Of a stretch of DNA of 64,000 nucleotides, positions 34,701 through 45,450 are shown one piece after another. The position numbers and the translations under genes were made by a program. Position 1 is the first letter of the stretch. Each line of letters starts with the position of its first letter. Source of the DNA: Takakia lepidozioides. Its lineage: Eukaryota > Streptophyta > Takakiopsida > Takakiales > Takakiaceae. The DNA is taken from the NCBI GenBank assembly GCA_030704615.1, contig CM060733.1, forward strand, positions 27,404,001-27,468,000, in the 5' to 3' direction. Under the pieces are notes generated by a model. That model was not told the origin of the DNA. It ran no database searches and saw only the letters and a list, made by a program, of their open reading frames with translations.

Positions 34701-36151
34701 TAACTTTACTTCTTCCAGAAAAAGAACAACCTAGTAATCTACCAACGGTACACGGTTGTGGATTTCCCTCCTATTGTTTATGATCAGAGTTCATAAATCC
34801 TCATCCACGCCATAGCGGAAGAGAAAACATGGATGGGGATTGAATCCTTCTTGTTCATGATTTGCACAATTTTTATACAATTACAACACCAATGGTGCTG
34901 CTGTGATGTTTTCAGTGATACAACCAGCCCTATGACGGAACTAATGGCAGCCTATGTGGACATCACCCTTGAGCAATGCATGTTGAAACCCCTTTGTAAT
35001 GAGATCACTAATAAAAAGAAGACAACTCAGATCTGCCATGAATTACAGGCCTAGTGATTCTCTGCAAATATCATGGTTTTTCCTCTATCTCCCAGTTGAC
35101 CATCCATAATTACCCCTTTTACTAAGCAGCTCTCTCCCTTCCCAAACCTTTTCTCTCTCCTTTCTTCTATAAAAATCCCCAATTCATTTTCTTCCAACCA
35201 ACAGCCTATCTACATGCAATGCAAACACATTTAACCATGTATCCAGTTAATCCAGTCTTGGAATTAACCATTTCTTTACACAAGACATAATCAGCTCCTT
35301 CATGGTCTTTCTCTCACCCAAAACAGACCCTCCCCACTATTTGCCTCCAGAGACAGCCCAGTTTGTCAGTCAGTTCCCACCCTTCTATAAATGTGCATCT
35401 ACACACCCCCAACAACTCACTTTTGCACTTTTAGCTTTGAACCTACAAAGTTCGCAGGCTAAGTCCACTCTGTACTAGTTCTAACCTCAACTTCAATTCA
35501 GCTTGCAGACCCATCCCTCCCTTAGTAATTAAACTTGAAATCTAATTGCCTTACAGTGTGCAAGCATTCTGATTCAATGTGCCTTACGCCTTGCATCCAG
35601 CCATCCACACCTTCCTCTTTCTGTTTACAAAGAAATCGTAGCTAACCCTCACTAGTGCTCACATCAACTATATTGGATTGCATGTACATCTAACCATCAA
35701 AATCCTAGAGCCGCATTGTATGCAGATTCATAATACTGAAGCCAAAGGAACAAAAATAAAACAAACAACAAACATTCTGTCATTGTGGGTGAACTACATC
35801 TGCCCTCAATCAGCACTCCCACAGACATATGCATCAGATCCATTCATCTCCACAATCTCCTGGTTTGAAGTCCAGAGCCCCCATTCCATTTTCCAAAATC
35901 TTTTTCTGTCTCTCTCATTTTCCAGTTTGAGAGTGTCTCTACCAAAATTCCACAGCCACTATTCCTAAAAAAAAACCTAGCGTCATCGCACTTAGCTGTT
36001 CTTATATCCTCCCTTAAGCGGTGGATGCCTATCTATCAGTTCATCCCTTCCCCGCTTCTGCTACCAGCTCGATCTCATCTGTCGTTGTCACTGCCATACT
36101 GACGCACCCAGAAAGACATCATTCATTACTCTATGGTGCTAAAATCTTTAT
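31771..36151. other. AT-rich region with no supported gene
   Basis: The short open frames here look like chance. Sequences near 31771-31870 and, in reverse, 34140-34310 share the same style (CAG-GTTTTT start, TTTTTCGCCA and GGCAAAA motifs) and may be ends of a small unidentified DNA transposon. A possible SINE-like element is listed separately at 33000. From about 35080 to 36130 the sequence is pyrimidine-rich on the plus strand, without a recognisable frame. Confidence 0.45.
33000..33135 (+). repeat. possible tRNA-derived SINE-like repeat
   Basis: GTTGTGGGTTTAATCCATCG resembles a Pol III B box, followed by GGTGTCACAAAGG, TAACCCTCCGGGG and AGAGACACCATAATTTAAGC. A related but diverged arrangement occurs at 49085-49215. 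The call rests only on that similarity. Confidence 0.3.
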
Positions 36152-37030
36152 GTGACGCCCGGGACTGCTGCTTCGGTCATTGAAGACAAAAGGGAGGTGG
36201 TGGTGAAAAAAGAACAAACGTCCTCTACTCCAATCGTTGAGCTTTCGGATTCGTCTGATGATGACATAAGTGAAATTCCAACTCCAGTCCTTGCTACTGT
36301 AGTTGTGGAGGCGGATGAAGAAGAGATTTGTAGTGTCATTCCAAAACTACGGACGATGGGAAGAATGGCAGGTTTCAAAAGTGAGTTGCGGGGGATTGAT
36401 TGGGAATCTTTGAAGCAGGTGCCAGTGAAGTTCCTGCCAGAGACTTTTGATGGGGATATCCTATTCGAGCTGCCTCCTCCTCCGCGAGTTGAAGGTATAA
36501 CAAGCATGATGCACGGAATGGACAAGAAACGCGACGGGCACCCATGGTGTAGAACAAAAACATCCAATATTCAAAATGAACAAGCTTGTTTTCAATAGAA
36601 CAGTTTGCAATGGACACCTTAGGTGTGATAATTTGAATTGCGGACACTTTCTTCAGTCTGGGATTCATAATCAAAGCAAGTGGGAGGGTCTCGCGGAAAA
36701 TCCATTCAAGCCTGGGGCTGCTCCTCCACCGGCAAACACTTTTGTTTGCAAATTCTGCAAACTTGTACCATCCTGCCTGGCGCTGTATGGAGCAAGAATG
36801 TACTATGTCATCCACCGTTTGAAAACAATGACAAGAGCTTGTGTGCATTTTGGTTTCCATAACCATCCTGTCTCGAAGGGGGATTACAGGGAGAGTGTTG
36901 AGACAGTTTCGAGGTTGATTAAACAATAGTACGAGAGCAACCCATCCGCAACAATATCTACAATTGCTCTTGGCGCAAGCAAGTCCTTCTTGGAAAGCCA
37001 TATTTTGAGTGAAGGGGATTATGTGGGGAC
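36152..37030 (+). pseudogene. second copy of the MULE-like transposase, N-terminal part only
   Basis: 36152-36598 encodes an acidic segment (VELSDSSDDDISEIP), then VKFLPETFDGDILFELPPPP and KKRDGHPWCRTKT, colinear with the transposase at 11780-12180. After a frameshift near 36580 the frame at 36576-36929 continues with HLRCDNLNCGHFL, ARMYYVIHRLKTMTRACVHF and GFHNHPVSKGDY, matching LRCLNPTCFHF, YYVIHLLPDLTRACIH and GVHCHPLARGNM of the first copy. A TAG follows IKQ, and homology continues to SHILSEGD near 37020, where PPR-like sequence starts. The catalytic and SWIM regions are absent. This copy shows that the T-run in the first copy is a true frame break and not a mis-chosen frame. Confidence 0.8.
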
Positions 37031-37034
37031 GAAG

Positions 37035-37845
37035 GGTATACACAGTAGGGGCACGAGATGGAGGCTTTGGAGACCTACGAGCAAACATGATGGGGGGAGG
37101 GGTGAAGCCTAACCACATCATCGCAAGGCATTTCAGCAAATTCAGATATGTATGTTGTCTCTTGCTTAAGTGCATCAAGATGGAAGGTCTGGAAGCTGGA
37201 AAGCAGGTGCATACTTACATTATCCAAAGTGGATTCACGTCAAATGTTTTCTACTCAACACCTTGTCAACATGTATGTGCGAGAGCATCATCGATGCTCA
37301 CTAAGTGTTCAACAGAATGCCTCAACGATCTTTGATCACGTGGAATATAATGTTGGCAGGATGTAATGTGTGTGCAAGCCTGGGAGCTCTAGAAAGGGGA
37401 AAGAGGTCCATGGTGACATTGTCAAAACTGGAATTGTACCAGATGTCATCTTGAACACTACCCTGGTGGACATGTATGCCAAATGTGGGTGCATTAAGGA
37501 TGCGAAGGGGTTTCCAACACTATGGCTGAACGAGATGTGGTGTCATGGAACATGATGCTTGCAGGGTATGCACAGCAGGGACGTGGTATGGAGGCTTTGG
37601 ATACCTATGATCAAATGATGGGGGAAGGGGTGAAACCCGACCACATCACGTTTGTGTGCATTTGCAATGTGTGTGCGAGCCTGGCAGCTCTAGAAAAGGG
37701 CAAAGAGGTCCATGGCGACATTGTCAGAGTTGCAATTGTATCAAATGTCATTCTGAACAATACCCTCGTGGACATGTATGAAGGGTGTGTTCAACAGTAT
37801 GGCTGAACGAGATGTGTTGTCGTGGAGTGCGATGATTGAGGGAGT
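37035..37845 (+). pseudogene. PPR (PLS-type) gene fragment
   Basis: Frames in pieces read LEAGKQVHTYIIQSGF, KGKEVHGDIVKTGIVPDVI, NTTLVDMYAKCGCIKDAKG, ERDVVSWNMMLAGYAQQGRG and GEGVKPDHITFVC, the consensus of plant PLS-class pentatricopeptide repeats. Several stops and frameshifts break it. Intact relatives are organelle-targeted RNA-binding proteins used in RNA editing. It directly abuts the truncated transposase. Confidence 0.8.
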
Positions 37846-38025
37846 ACTGTTGAGGGAGTACTGGTGTCATGGAGCATAGTGATGGAGCAAAGGTCAGGGT
37901 CTCCCCCCCCCGCCCCCGAGTTTGAATTAAATCTAGTGTAGAGAGGGTGAAAGGGGCTGAGCTTTGGCTTAGCCTCAAGATTCAGAAAGTTGGTGCATAG
38001 AGTCCATGCAAAGGGAGTACTGTTG

Positions 38026-39880
38026 GGCAGACCTGGAAAAGGGGGAAGAGGTGCATGGTGACATTGTCAAAAGCTGAAATTAATGTACCTTATGTCATTC
38101 TGAAGAGTGCGCTGGTGGACAAGTCTGCCAAATGCGGGTGCATAGAGGATGTAAAGGGAGTGCAGACCTGGAAAAGGGGGAAGAGGTCCATGGTGACATT
38201 GTCAAAAGCTGGAGTGTACCTTATGTCATTCTGAATAGTGCCCTGGTGGATAAGTCTGCCAAATGCGGGTGCATAGAGGATGCAAAGGGAGTGTGGGGCA
38301 AACTTGGAAAAAGGGGAAGAGGTCCATGGTGACATTGTCAAAAGCTGGAATTGTACCTTATGACATTCTAAAAATTGCCCTGGTGGACAGGTCTGCCAAA
38401 TGCGGGTGCGTAGAGGATGCAAATGGAGTGTGTGGGGCAGACCTGGAAAAGGGGGAAGAGGTCCATGGTGACATTGTCAAAAGTTGGAATTGTACCTTAT
38501 GACATTATGGGAATTGCCTTGGTGGACAGGTCTTCCAAATGCGGGTGCATAGAGGATGCAAAGGGAGTGTGGGGCAGACCTGGAAAAGGGGGAAGAGGTC
38601 CATGGTGACATTGTCAAAACTTGGAATTGTACCTTATGTCATTCTGAAAATTGCCCTGGTGGACAGGTCTGCCAAATGCGGGTACGTAGAGGATGCAAAG
38701 GGAGTGTGGGGCAGACCTGGAAAAGGGGGAAGAGGTCCATGGTGACATTGTCAAAACCTGGAATTGTACCTTATGTCATTCTGAAAATTGCCTTGGTGGA
38801 CAGGTCTGCCAAATGCGGGTGCGTAGAGGATGCAAATGGAGTGTGTGGGGCAGACCTGGAAAAGGGGGAAGAGGTCCATGGTGACATTGTCAAAAGCTGG
38901 AATTGTACCTTATGACATTATGGGAATTGCCTTGGTGGACAGGTCTTCCAAATGCGGGTGCATAGAGGATGCAAAGGGAGTGTGGGGCAGACCTGGAAAA
39001 GGGGGAAGAGGTCCATGATGACATTGTCAAAAGCTGGAATTGTACCTTATGTCATTCTGAAAATTGCCCTGGTGGACAGGTCTGCCAAATGCGGGTACGT
39101 AGAGGATGCAAAGGGAGTGTGGGGCAGACCTGGAAAAGGGGGAAGAGGTCCATGGTGACATTGTCAAAACCTGGAATTGTACCTTATGTCATTCTGAAAA
39201 TTGTCGTGGTGGACAGGTCTGCCAAATGGGGGTGCGTAGAGGATGCAAAGGGAGTGTGGGGCAGACCTGGAAAAGGGGGAAGAGGTCCATGGTGACATTG
39301 TCAAAAGCTGGAATTGTACCTTATGACATTATGGGAATTGCCTTGGTGGACAGGTCTTCCAAATGCGGGTGCATAGAGGATGCAAAGGGAGTGTGGGGCA
39401 GACCTGGAAAAGGGGGAAGAGGTCCATGGTGACATTGTCAAAAGCTGGAATTGTACCTTATGTCATTCTGAAAATTGCCCTGGTGGACAGGTCTGCCAAA
39501 TGCGGGTACGTAGAGGATGCAAAGGGAGTGTGGGGCAGACCTGGAAAAGGGGGAAGAGGTCCATGGTGACATTGTCAAAACCTGGAATTGTACCTTATGT
39601 CATTCTGAAAATTGCCTTGGTGGACAGGTCTGCCAAATGGGGGTGCGTAGAGGATGCAAAGGGAGTGTGGGGCAGACCTGGAAAAGGGGGAAGAGGTCCA
39701 TGGTGACATTGTCAAAACTTGGAATTGTACCTTATGTCATTCTGAATAGTGCCCTGGTGGAGAGGTCTGCCAAATGCGGGTGCGTAGAGGATGCAAAGGG
39801 AGTGTGGGGCAGACCTAGAAAAGGGGGAAGAGGTCCATGGTGACATTGTCAAAAGCTGGAATTGCTGTACTTTGTGTCAT
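38026..39880 (+). repeat. ~137-bp satellite derived from a PPR motif (about 13 units, 3-unit higher-order repeat)
   Basis: Head-to-tail units start at GCAGACCTGGAAAAGGGGGA and include GAGGTCCATGGTGACATTGT, TACCTTATG-CATT and GGTGGACAGGTCTGCCAAAT. The unit length of 137 bp (a few 139) is not a multiple of three, so each unit shifts frame and no continuous protein is possible. Translated in the ancestral frame each unit gives EKGEEVHGDIVK and ALVDRSAKCGCVEDAKG, which is PPR. The variant GACATTATGGGAATTGCC recurs at 38501, 38914 and 39325, giving a three-unit period of about 412 bp. Confidence 0.92.
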
Positions 39881-39899
39881 TCTGAGAGTGCCAAATTAT

Positions 39900-41045
39900 C
39901 CAGGGAAGGAAAATCACTGAGGGATACATTTCACCCTGTTCTTCCCTCTTATCAAAATTGGCCCTAAAATTCCATGTTGAATTCTGCAAGTTAACTGGTT
40001 GAGTGAATCTAGTTTGGAGTGACTTTGACATGATATTGTCACTGTGACAACATGAAAGTATCCAAAAATAGGTAATAGAGAGGAGGAGAAGCTGTGGAAT
40101 GAATACTTTTCTGACCCCTGTCAATGGTGGGACAACCGAGGCAAAAAAGTGAATGCATGTCAGATTACCAGATTTCATTCTGAACATTGCCCTGGTGGAC
40201 ATGTATGCCAAATGTGGGAGCATCAAGGATGCGAAGGGAGTGTTCAACACTATGGCTAAACGAGATGTGGTGCCGTGGAACTCGATGCTTGCAGGGTGTG
40301 CACAACAGGGGCGCGGGATGGAGGTTTTGGAGACCTATGAGCAAAGGATGTGGGAGGGGTGAAGCCCGACCACATAACGTTTGTGTGCGTGTGCGAGCCT
40401 GCCCTGGAAAAGGGCAAATAGATCCATGGTGACATCATCTACAATTGTACCAGATGTCATCCTGAACACTGCTCTGGTGGACATGTATGCCAAATGTGGG
40501 GGGCATCGAGATGCGAAAGAAATGCTCAACACTATGGCTGAACGAGATGTAGTGTCGTGGAACTCGATGCTTGCAGGGTCTGCACAGCAGGGGCGCGGGA
40601 TGGAGGCTTTGTAGACCTATGAGCAAATGATGGGGGAGGGGTGAAGCCCGACCACATCACGTTTGTGTGCGTTTGCAATGCGCGTAAGAGCCTGACATCA
40701 TCAAATTTGCAATTGTACCAGATGTCATCCTGAACACTGCTCTGGTGGACATGTATGCCAAATGTGGGAGCATCAAGGATGCAAAAGGAGTGTTCAACAC
40801 TATGGCTAAACGAAATGTGGTGTCGTGGAAAGCTGATGCAGGCAGGCTATGCACAGCAGGGGCACGGGAGGGAGGCTTTGGAGACCTATGAGCAAATGAT
40901 GGGGGAAGGGGTGGTCCAGATTCATGCAAGAGGGCCTTCGATTCTCTGTGGAAGGATAGCTACAAGAAACCTGCATGGGTAGATGGTCAATTGGAAGCCG
41001 CAGCAACAACGGCACAATTGATAGAATTAGGCACTGCTAATGAAG
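39900..41045 (+). pseudogene. chimeric pseudogene: OSB-like PDF-motif exons with three PPR cassettes between them
   Basis: At 40085-40160 the plus strand encodes EEKLWNEYFSDPCQWWDNRG, and at 40915-41045 it encodes FDSLWKDSYKKPAWVDGQLE. Together these resemble the C-terminal PDF motif of plant organellar single-stranded DNA-binding (OSB) proteins. Between them sit three PPR cassettes (at about 40160-40362, 40440-40614 and 40690-40910), each with ALVDMYAKCG and MAxRDVVxW. Stops and frame changes show that none is functional. The OSB assignment is from memory of the motif. Confidence 0.6.
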
Positions 41046-42780
41046 GCACCTTCTTCACCACATTTCACCCTGTTTTTCCCTCAGGAAAGCCAAGTACTTG
41101 ATCTCAAGGGACAGCTTACATACTATATCAGCCTTGAGTTTCATCGACATAATAAATTACAATCCCAATGCCCTTTATTACTTAGGCTTTCAGTTCAGGG
41201 AGCAACTTACATTTGTACTAGCCGTGAGTTTTATTGACAGAGCAGCATATACTCTTAGTGCTCTTTATCATTAAAGTATACAGAATCTATTGGCATGGTT
41301 CTGTTCACCAGCCATATATAAGAGTATACATTGTACCATTTGGTGGCTAATCCAAAGATAACATTATGCATCAGAAAACCCCGGACTCTTGGAGATAAGA
41401 TGTCTTGAACAATACATTCTGATTCAGAACTGAAACCATGGTACTATTTAGTATTTAATCAACATGGTAGGTAGCTTAAAAACTACTCTATAAGCTGGCC
41501 CAGCTTATTAGTATTATGGAAGATATGTGGTGTTGGAGGGAAACACAATTACAATGACCGGAAAGTCTTTGATAATCTTATCAAGGGATTTTTTTTTTAA
41601 ATTAATTTATTGGATTTTATTCTGTTTCTAAGTGAATAAACTTGATATAATGTAAAAACATACATATACATATATGAGGGTTAATTTAATGATTGAGAAG
41701 GAGAATACACATACAGAAGGGGGTACATTTAAAAATTGTAAATTTTTGTATATGTACAGGAGATGGTTTTATAATCCTCAAAAAGTATGTACAAAGGGGG
41801 TATAAATTATCCAAGGACCCATATACAGGGGGTTTTTTAATTAGTCGGCAAACGCTCGTGATACGCACATTGTATAAAGAGTGCACCCCCCACGCCAATG
41901 TTTTGCACGCCTGTGGAGCCTTGTGAGGGCTATTTGGACGACAATTGAAGGTCCTTGGAGGCCCATATTGGGCAGACTTGTGGAGCTTTTCTAAGAGCTC
42001 TTTGGGGGACTATTGCAGGTCCTTGAATGCTAATACTTGGCAGATTTGTGGAGCTTCTTGAGGGCTCTTGGGAAGACTGTTGGAGTCCAAGTTTGCGGAC
42101 TTCTTGAGCCTCGGTGGGTCTATGTGAGGAGCTGATTGAGGGCAGATTTCAGAAGTTTATGGTAATAATTTGAGGGCTCTTGAGAGTTATTTGAGAGGTC
42201 CTTTAAGGATAGTCTTATCTATTGCTCAAGCAAGAGTGGGATGTGAAGATAGGGGGAGTATTGGGATGAGAGCTTTCTGGGCTTAGATATTGTTTTAACT
42301 TCTCTTCTCCATAGTCTTCCATTATTCTTGTAGGCCAAAGCTTTTCCATAAGTGGAGGCAGAGCTAGTTTAGATAGAGACTTGGTCATCTTGCAGGTTTA
42401 TTGGAGCTGCAAGGAGGTCGATTGATTTAAGGTGTGGGAGGTGTTGTTGTTTGAGTTTCCTGTGTTTGGATCCTCCTCCCACATATGCATGCTTGACTGT
42501 ACTTCATGCTAGTTTGGTTTGGGCGTATTATTTTATAGGTGGTTGGTCCGGAAATATTGTGGTCGGCCAACCCTAGAGCGGAGCGCAGCTACGGCGTGAG
42601 CCTAGCCGCGGGAGCCCAAGAGCTCGGCTCACGCTTTGCCCTCTAAGCGTGAGCCCAGGGGTTTAGTGGAGGAAGAAGCAGGCCCCATACCCGAGTCCTC
42701 TGTTTAGAGAGGGTCCTATTGTCGTGGAAGCAGTTATAGCGCTTAAAAAAAGAGGTATAGAAAACATGGAATGGTCATTG
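41046..42780. other. no supported gene; includes a GC-rich hairpin segment
   Basis: AT-rich apart from a GC-rich stretch at 42540-42720 containing GCGTGAGCC twice and GGCTCACGC once, able to form a hairpin. At 41935-42215 a loosely repeated theme (GAGGGCTCTTG, GGTCCTT and TGGAGC-type words) recurs. I do not recognise an element. Confidence 0.4.
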
Positions 42781-42784
42781 TGAA

Positions 42785-43450
42785 AGTTACTGAGGTTTTC
42801 TTATTGAAGAAGAGGTGAAATAAAAGGTTGGGTGAGTCATCATGAATCTTACTTAGGGATTCTTGCATGAACAAGAGGCAAGAAAAGTTTGGATGCCATT
42901 GTCAAGCTATCTGACGTTTCCAGTATTTCATCCATGGTGGATGAATGATGGATGGATGAAATATTGAAGGAGAGGATTAAAATAATGAGGACGGGCAAAA
43001 ACAGGCCCCAAAATATGACCACTCATTGTGAAACGGGCAATGGTTTTTATTAATGTAGATGAGGTGAAAATTTGACATATGACCATCTTCAAGCTTATTT
43101 AGGCTTTGTTTGTGAAAAAGAGGTGAAAAAAAAGTTGAGCTCTATCATTGTCAAACTTCTTCAGGTTTCTGTTATAGAAGAAGAGGTGAAAAAAAAACCA
43201 GATGGTCATCATGAATGCTTATTTAGGGAATAAATTAGGGATTGTTTGTGAAGAAGAGGTGAGAAAAAACCAGATGGTCATCATGAATGCTTATTTAGGG
43301 TTTCTTTGTGAAGAAGAGGTGAAAAAAATTGAGCTCTATCATTGTCAATCTTGTTCAGGTTTCTGTTGATGAAAAAGAGGTGAAAAAAAAATCAGATGGT
43401 GAAGAAGAGGTGAAAAAAAAACTTGAGCTCTATCATTGTCAAACTTCTTG
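42785..43450 (+). repeat. tandem repeats built on GAAGAAGAGGTGAAAAAA
   Basis: About nine imperfect copies of GAAGAAGAGGTGAAAAAA alternate with blocks such as TTGAGCTCTATCATTGTCAA and CAGATGGTCATCATGAATGC, with unit sizes of about 60-100 bp. Their reading (EEEVKK) resembles the K/E-rich part of the accessory gene that follows at 43460, so they may descend from it, but this is uncertain. Confidence 0.65.
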
Positions 43451-43459
43451 AGGTTTCTG

Positions 43460-44399
43460 TTATTGAAGAAGCCTTCCAAAGCGTGGGACAAGCTCTGTGC
43501 TTTTCTCCAATCGGTAAGCAATTATCATGCATGTGTTTGAGTTTTGTTTTCTTTGTTTTATTTTTGCTCGGATCAGAAAGGTCGCTTATAAAACATCTTT
43601 CCCTTCTTACACGCTATATTGCTTGCAGGCATGGAGGGGAAAGGAATCTTGGGTGAATGGTGCACTGAAACCGTTTGCTTCGGAGATGGTTGTTGTGGAC
43701 ATTCCGGACGGGCATCCAGTCCCGGATATTCTGCCCAGTGACACCTGCCCAACATGGAACAAATTTGACGAGAGGTATTGGAGTTGGGTGTTTTCCTTTT
43801 GCAAGTTTTTCCTTTCCGATGCAGGGGTTCTTGTTATCATACAATCTGTCACGATGAGATGTCGCCGGGAGCTGGCAAGCTACTTGAAAGCGTCGGGGAT
43901 GCGGATTATCAAGACCTGGAATTGTGTCAACAGCCTATATCTGATGAAGGGGGATTGCCCAGGCAGAAGGTACGTTTCAAATACTCTATTTTTATGCCTT
44001 CTCTGTTGAAGTTCCACTGTACTGACTGTTATAAAGTCATGTTGTTCGCACTGCCTGAATTGAGTGCTTCAGCGCACTTAGTTTTGGCGGTGCATGCGCA
44101 ATGACTCTGAACCCGTTCCATCCGGAATGGGTCTGCACTCCCACCCAGATGTGCTATGAAACATTTCTCACTAATTATTGACCTCTTCATCGCAGACCCG
44201 TCTATTTGAGGCCGTCTGTCTCGTGAGGGTACATCCACTGTCGACTCCCACCACAGTGGTTGAGTTCGAGCTTCATGGGGGAGGATGTTTCATAAACGAG
44301 AGGTTCGATCCTGTCGTCAATGACATGCACTACAACTATGTGGACTCCAACGTATGTTTGCGAAAGCCAAATGGAACGCCTTGGAGAGGGGCCCGTTAA
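43460..44399 (+). pseudogene. second copy of the accessory gene, C-terminal exons
   Basis: An exon at 43629-43969 (TTGCTTGCAG acceptor, AAG|GTACGT donor) encodes MVVVDIPDGHPV, then SDAGVLVIIQS and KTWNCVNSLYL, colinear with IILDIPDGEPV, DDRGCVVVLAS and KKWTCINTLGL of the first copy (5204-4902). The next exon, 44196-44399 (ATCGCAG acceptor), encodes RLFEAVCLVR onward and ends in TAA. It aligns with KQFDAYCFVK in the first copy's last exon (4804-4706). A short upstream frame at 43460-43515 (EAFQSVGQALC) may match GFQNMVSFFERVC. Exons 1 to 5, including the ParB-like part, are missing. The two exons do not join in phase, so it is a pseudogene. Unlike the first copy, it lies on the same strand as its transposase partner. 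Confidence 0.7.
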
Positions 44400-45450
44400 A
44401 AAAACCCGGCTTTTATCCAAACGATCATTGAGAGTTGTTCTCGGCCAGGGGCCCGGAGATGTTATCTCCACTTGAGACGCAAGCAGACTCGTCTTTTTCT
44501 AGTCGAGCTTTCCGAGGCCTCTCTCGCCACCATAGCTCTAGTACTTGAGATGGAGAGTGGGTGAGGTCTATATGGTGGAGTCCTTTACCAAACAACCTCA
44601 GCTAGTACGTGTATTGATGTAATCAAGACCAAACTTATTATGCAAACTTATTATGCATCAACAACAACAAACATGTCAACACCAAAATTAAGAAATACCA
44701 AATAATATGTTGGAGAACTCTCTCATATTTGGACTATTGTGCACCAAACTTAAGTTTGAACACAACCTGATTGATGGTTGTCCATGTACTACTAGCATTA
44801 AGCAAAGATATATAATACATTTGTTTGATAATAGAAAGGTATTCCCAGCTACATCATAGGGGGAACATTGGTTTGTGAAAGAGTACCCAACTAAATTTTC
44901 ATGGCATATATATATATAATGTGATTTTTAAATAGATATACATATATATAGTAGCCTATTCTACCATAATCATCCTCATTTTTTCTATGAAGTACATCAA
45001 ACCTTTATTGATCGTATTGCTACCAAATCATTGTATTTGGGTTTTGTACGCCACAGTTTCTTCTCCATCGTTTGGCTTCTTCTATCTCTTCAGTCCGCCG
45101 AGATTTGGTTGATCCGTTGTATGCTGAGTATGTTGTATTGTATACATATGCAAGTGCTAGGTGCTACATTGAATGAATTTTCATGCCACAAACTTATGAT
45201 GGCTATTAGACTGTGAATAGTTTCCCTGCAAAAATTGTCTCATATTTTCCGTGCAATACCTCACTCGTATTTTGAGTAGGCAAGTGCTAGGTGTTACATT
45301 AAATTAATGTTTAGGACGATTGTGAACTGAACACAAAAACCTCTGAGACTTATTGTTGGAGACATTCTAAATAAGTTCATAGTATGAGTTGTTGATTATG
45401 CTATTTAAGTGATTATCACTGATGTAGCTCTATAGACAATTCTAACAATC
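44400..45450. other. AT-rich intergenic region
   Basis: No gene recognised. A short (TA)n tract is at about 44907-44920. The open frame at 45031-45216 is not supported by anything. Confidence 0.5.

Noticed and set aside
38132-39843. Series of ~68- and 108-codon frames in the PPR satellite
   Set aside because: Each is the same 137-bp unit read until the frame change. Not separate genes.
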